Below are positions 62,311 through 64,000 of a stretch of DNA of 64,000 bases, in pieces. The notes beneath the pieces were generated by a model, which had not been told where the DNA came from, did not search any database, and saw nothing but the letters and a program-made list of their open reading frames with translations. Origin of the DNA: Roseateles sp. YR242 (GTDB taxonomy: Bacteria; Pseudomonadota; Gammaproteobacteria; Burkholderiales; Burkholderiaceae_C); the NCBI RefSeq assembly GCF_900109745.1, contig NZ_FOAV01000007.1:124001-188000 (forward strand), given 5' to 3'. How positions within the stretch are numbered: position 1 is the stretch's first letter; each line of letters starts with the position of its first letter. Position numbers and translations under genes: made by a program.

Positions 62311-63629
62311 TGGCGGCGCTGACGCTGCGCGCCTCGCTGTTGCGGATGGCGCTGGGACTGGGTCTGGCCGTGCTGGCCCTGGCGCTGCTGGTGGAAGGGC
62401 TGGTGCTGGTGGGGGCGTCTGAAGTGACGGACGACTACGTGCGCAGCTTCATGCGCGGCACCGTGGACCTGCTGGTGCGCGACCTGGCCCCGTTGGACCC
62501 GCCCGCGCGACGCGACCGGGTGCAGGAACTGGACGCACAATTCGACTACCCCGTGCGCCTGATCCCCGCCGAGGGCGAACGGCTGTCTGCCAATCAGCGC
62601 GCGCGGCTGGCACGCGGCGAGGTGATCGTGACCGGCTTCAATCGCCGGATCTATGCCGCCCTGCCCGGCGAGCCCGATCAACTGCTGCTGTTGGGCCCGC
62701 TGGACACGCGGCGCGGTGGCGAGCTGCCCAAGGAGCTGGCGTCGCAGTTGGCCGTTGCGGTGGTGCTGGCGCTGGGCGTGGCCATGCTGGCCTGGTGGCA
62801 GTTGCGACCGTTGTGGCGCGACCTGCGTGGTCTGCAGCGCGCGGCTGAGCGTTTGAGCGCCGGCCGGCTGGATACCGAAATGCCGGTGCTGCAGAGCCGC
62901 CTGTTCGCGCCGGTGGTGGTGGCCAGCCGCGCCATGCTGGAGCGGTTGGCTACCGCCTTGGCCACACAGCGGGAGATGACAGGTGCGGTGTCGCACGAGT
63001 TGCGGACACCCTTGGCCCGCTTGCGGTTCGCCATTGATGCGTTGGTGGACGAGGACAACGGGACGGCACGGGAGCAGGCTGTGCTGGCCTGCGAGCGGGA
63101 CATCGATGAGCTGGATTCCCTGATCGATGCGAGCCTGACCGCTGCGCGCATGGATATGGGGGCCATGCAGCCAGAGTTGATCAGCGGGGATCTGGGGGAG
63201 TTGCTGATCCTGGAAGCGAAGTCGCTGGAGCCGCTGATGGACGGGAAACTGCTGGAAACCGAGGTGCGGTTGCCCGGCAAGATTTCGTTCGACCCACGGT
63301 TGGTGCCCTATGCGTTGCGCAATGGGCTTCGCAATGCCGCACGACACGCGAGAACACGGGTGCATCTCTCCGCATGGGTGGAAGCCGGACAGCTGTGGAT
63401 GGCCATCGACGACGACGGGGAAGGGGTCGCACCCGCGATGCGGGAGGCCGCCTTTGAGCCGTTCAAACGGTTGGAGAAAAGCCCCAGGACCGGGACGCGA
63501 GGCTTCGGGCTGGGGCTGTCGATCGTGAGGCATGTGGCGCAGGCGCATGGGGGGCAGGCGCGGTTGGGCGAAGCCCCACGGCTGGGAGGCGCACGGTTGC
63601 TGCTGCATTGGCCGGCGGGGGGCGCGTGA
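62310..63629 (+). CDS. Sensor histidine kinase (RstB/QseC-like)
   Basis: The 439-residue kinase has transmembrane helices at about 12-36 and 145-168 and a short periplasmic region of about 105 residues between. A HAMP linker (about 169-220) and the H box GAVSHELRTPLARLRFAID (His229) follow. The ATPase domain has RNGLRNAARHA as N box, IDDDGEGVAP and FGLGLSIVRHVAQAHGG. It pairs with the preceding regulator. The small sensor domain suggests detection of an ion, pH or membrane condition. Confidence 0.93.
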   Translation: MAALTLRASLLRMALGLGLAVLALALLVEGLVLVGASEVTDDYVRSFMRGTVDLLVRDLAPLDPPARRDRVQELDAQFDYPVRLIPAEGERLSANQRARLARGEVIVTGFNRRIYAALPGEPDQLLLLGPLDTRRGGELPKELASQLAVAVVLALGVAMLAWWQLRPLWRDLRGLQRAAERLSAGRLDTEMPVLQSRLFAPVVVASRAMLERLATALATQREMTGAVSHELRTPLARLRFAIDALVDEDNGTAREQAVLACERDIDELDSLIDASLTAARMDMGAMQPELISGDLGELLILEAKSLEPLMDGKLLETEVRLPGKISFDPRLVPYALRNGLRNAARHARTRVHLSAWVEAGQLWMAIDDDGEGVAPAMREAAFEPFKRLEKSPRTGTRGFGLGLSIVRHVAQAHGGQARLGEAPRLGGARLLLHWPAGGA

Positions 63630-63930
63630 GGCTTGGGTCCTTGGGTCCACGTCTGCCCGACTGCGTGCGACCGAGCGAGCATCAGGGCCCCCTCACCGCC
63701 CCTGCTGCGCTTCGCGCATTCCAGTGAACAGTCCCTTCAGACCTGGCACTCAGGGAAGGCGCTTGCGTGCGGACGTGGCCCTGTGCTCGAACTCGCAATC
63801 GAACTTGGGCTTGCGTCGTGGTGCGGGTGAATGAACGCAAAGCGCACAGGCGGGTTCTGTCATGAACCGTCACAAACCGCCTCAAGAGGCGCCACAGACA
63901 GGGAAGACCCGGATTCTCAGAATGGAGCCC
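63630..63930. promoter_or_regulatory. Intergenic region with tandem decamer
   Basis: This 301-base region contains no supported gene. Near its right side, GTCATGAACC (63859-63868) and GTCACAAACC (63869-63878) form a direct repeat with a period of ten bases and eight of ten bases identical, the geometry of OmpR-family binding sites. The first copy also belongs to a GGTTC...GAACC dyad. A TTGGGTCC direct repeat lies near 63634-63650. Confidence 0.4.
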
Positions 63931-64000
63931 ATGTCGAAAGCGAAAGCAGCCGGATTCCCCGGCACCGCAAGACGACAGGAAACCCCAACGTCTGAGACGA
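63931..64000 (+). CDS. Possible start of a gene cut by the window end
   Basis: An open frame begins at ATG 63931 (MSKAKAAGFPG) and runs to the last base. A GGAG lies only three bases before the ATG, which is closer than ideal. The visible 23 residues are basic and Thr-rich and show no recognisable domain. It is downstream of the tandem decamer and could be a target of the adjacent two-component system. The call rests mainly on position. Confidence 0.25.
   Translation, partial: MSKAKAAGFPGTARRQETPTSET

Overview
The window is high-G+C DNA from a free-living Gram-negative bacterium, most likely a betaproteobacterium of the order Burkholderiales close to the Roseateles/Mitsuaria/Rubrivivax group. 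This is inferred from family resemblance and gene order (split pntAA-pntAB-pntB, argS-SPOR-dsbA, lptA-lptB-rpoN, malate synthase G, many TonB receptors). No rRNA, tRNA, insertion sequence, phage gene or CRISPR array was seen, so it reads as chromosome with accessory patches.

Layout. 1-6.6 kb: the end of an M20 amidohydrolase, a secreted DRRD-repeat protein facing it across a bidirectional terminator, then a proton-translocating transhydrogenase operon (pntAA-pntAB-pntB) with an orphan 7TM-type histidine kinase attached. 6.7-10.4 kb: fadD, an unrecognised protein, an FMN reductase and rsmE. 10.4-18.7 kb, minus strand: rlmL, rpoN, lptB, lptA, a repeat-filled gap, dsbA, a SPOR protein and argS. 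18.7-24.8 kb: a Ser/Thr kinase fused to a cyclic-nucleotide-binding domain, psiF, a repeat pair, a DUF2214 membrane protein with a LysR regulator, and glcB. 25-37.5 kb: four large TonB-dependent receptors in a row, the last two recent paralogues sharing a structured leader with an intrinsic-terminator-like hairpin. 37.7-39.7 kb: an FAD oxidoreductase and a class II glutamine amidotransferase.

40-47.8 kb holds two two-component systems. The first is LytS/LytTR-like, followed by an M14 carboxypeptidase. The second is OmpR-like, on the minus strand, followed by a thioredoxin and an esterase. 47.9-53 kb is an envelope-flavoured accessory block: an SPFH protein with an SH3-like exported protein, facing a membrane-anchored C13 (legumain/caspase-fold) peptidase with a DUF2867 protein, separated by a heptanucleotide repeat. 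53.3-55.7 kb holds an AlkX/YcaQ-type DNA glycosylase homologue paired with an MFS exporter, a plausible genotoxin-tolerance cassette next to an orphan minus-strand terminator. 56-63.6 kb: a four-PAS hybrid kinase, pyrF with an unusual hairpin leader, a second cluster of the dispersed repeat family, a GNAT acetyltransferase and an OmpR/QseC-type two-component pair. A tandem decamer that looks like a response-regulator site lies near the right end.

The core genes are orthodox. The most interesting material is the duplicated receptor leader, the glycosylase-exporter cassette, the C13/SPFH envelope block, the pyrF leader and the multi-hairpin repeat family found at two distant loci. Start codons were chosen by reading ribosome-binding sites and family lengths by eye. 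All functional calls rest on recognised motifs, not on searches.
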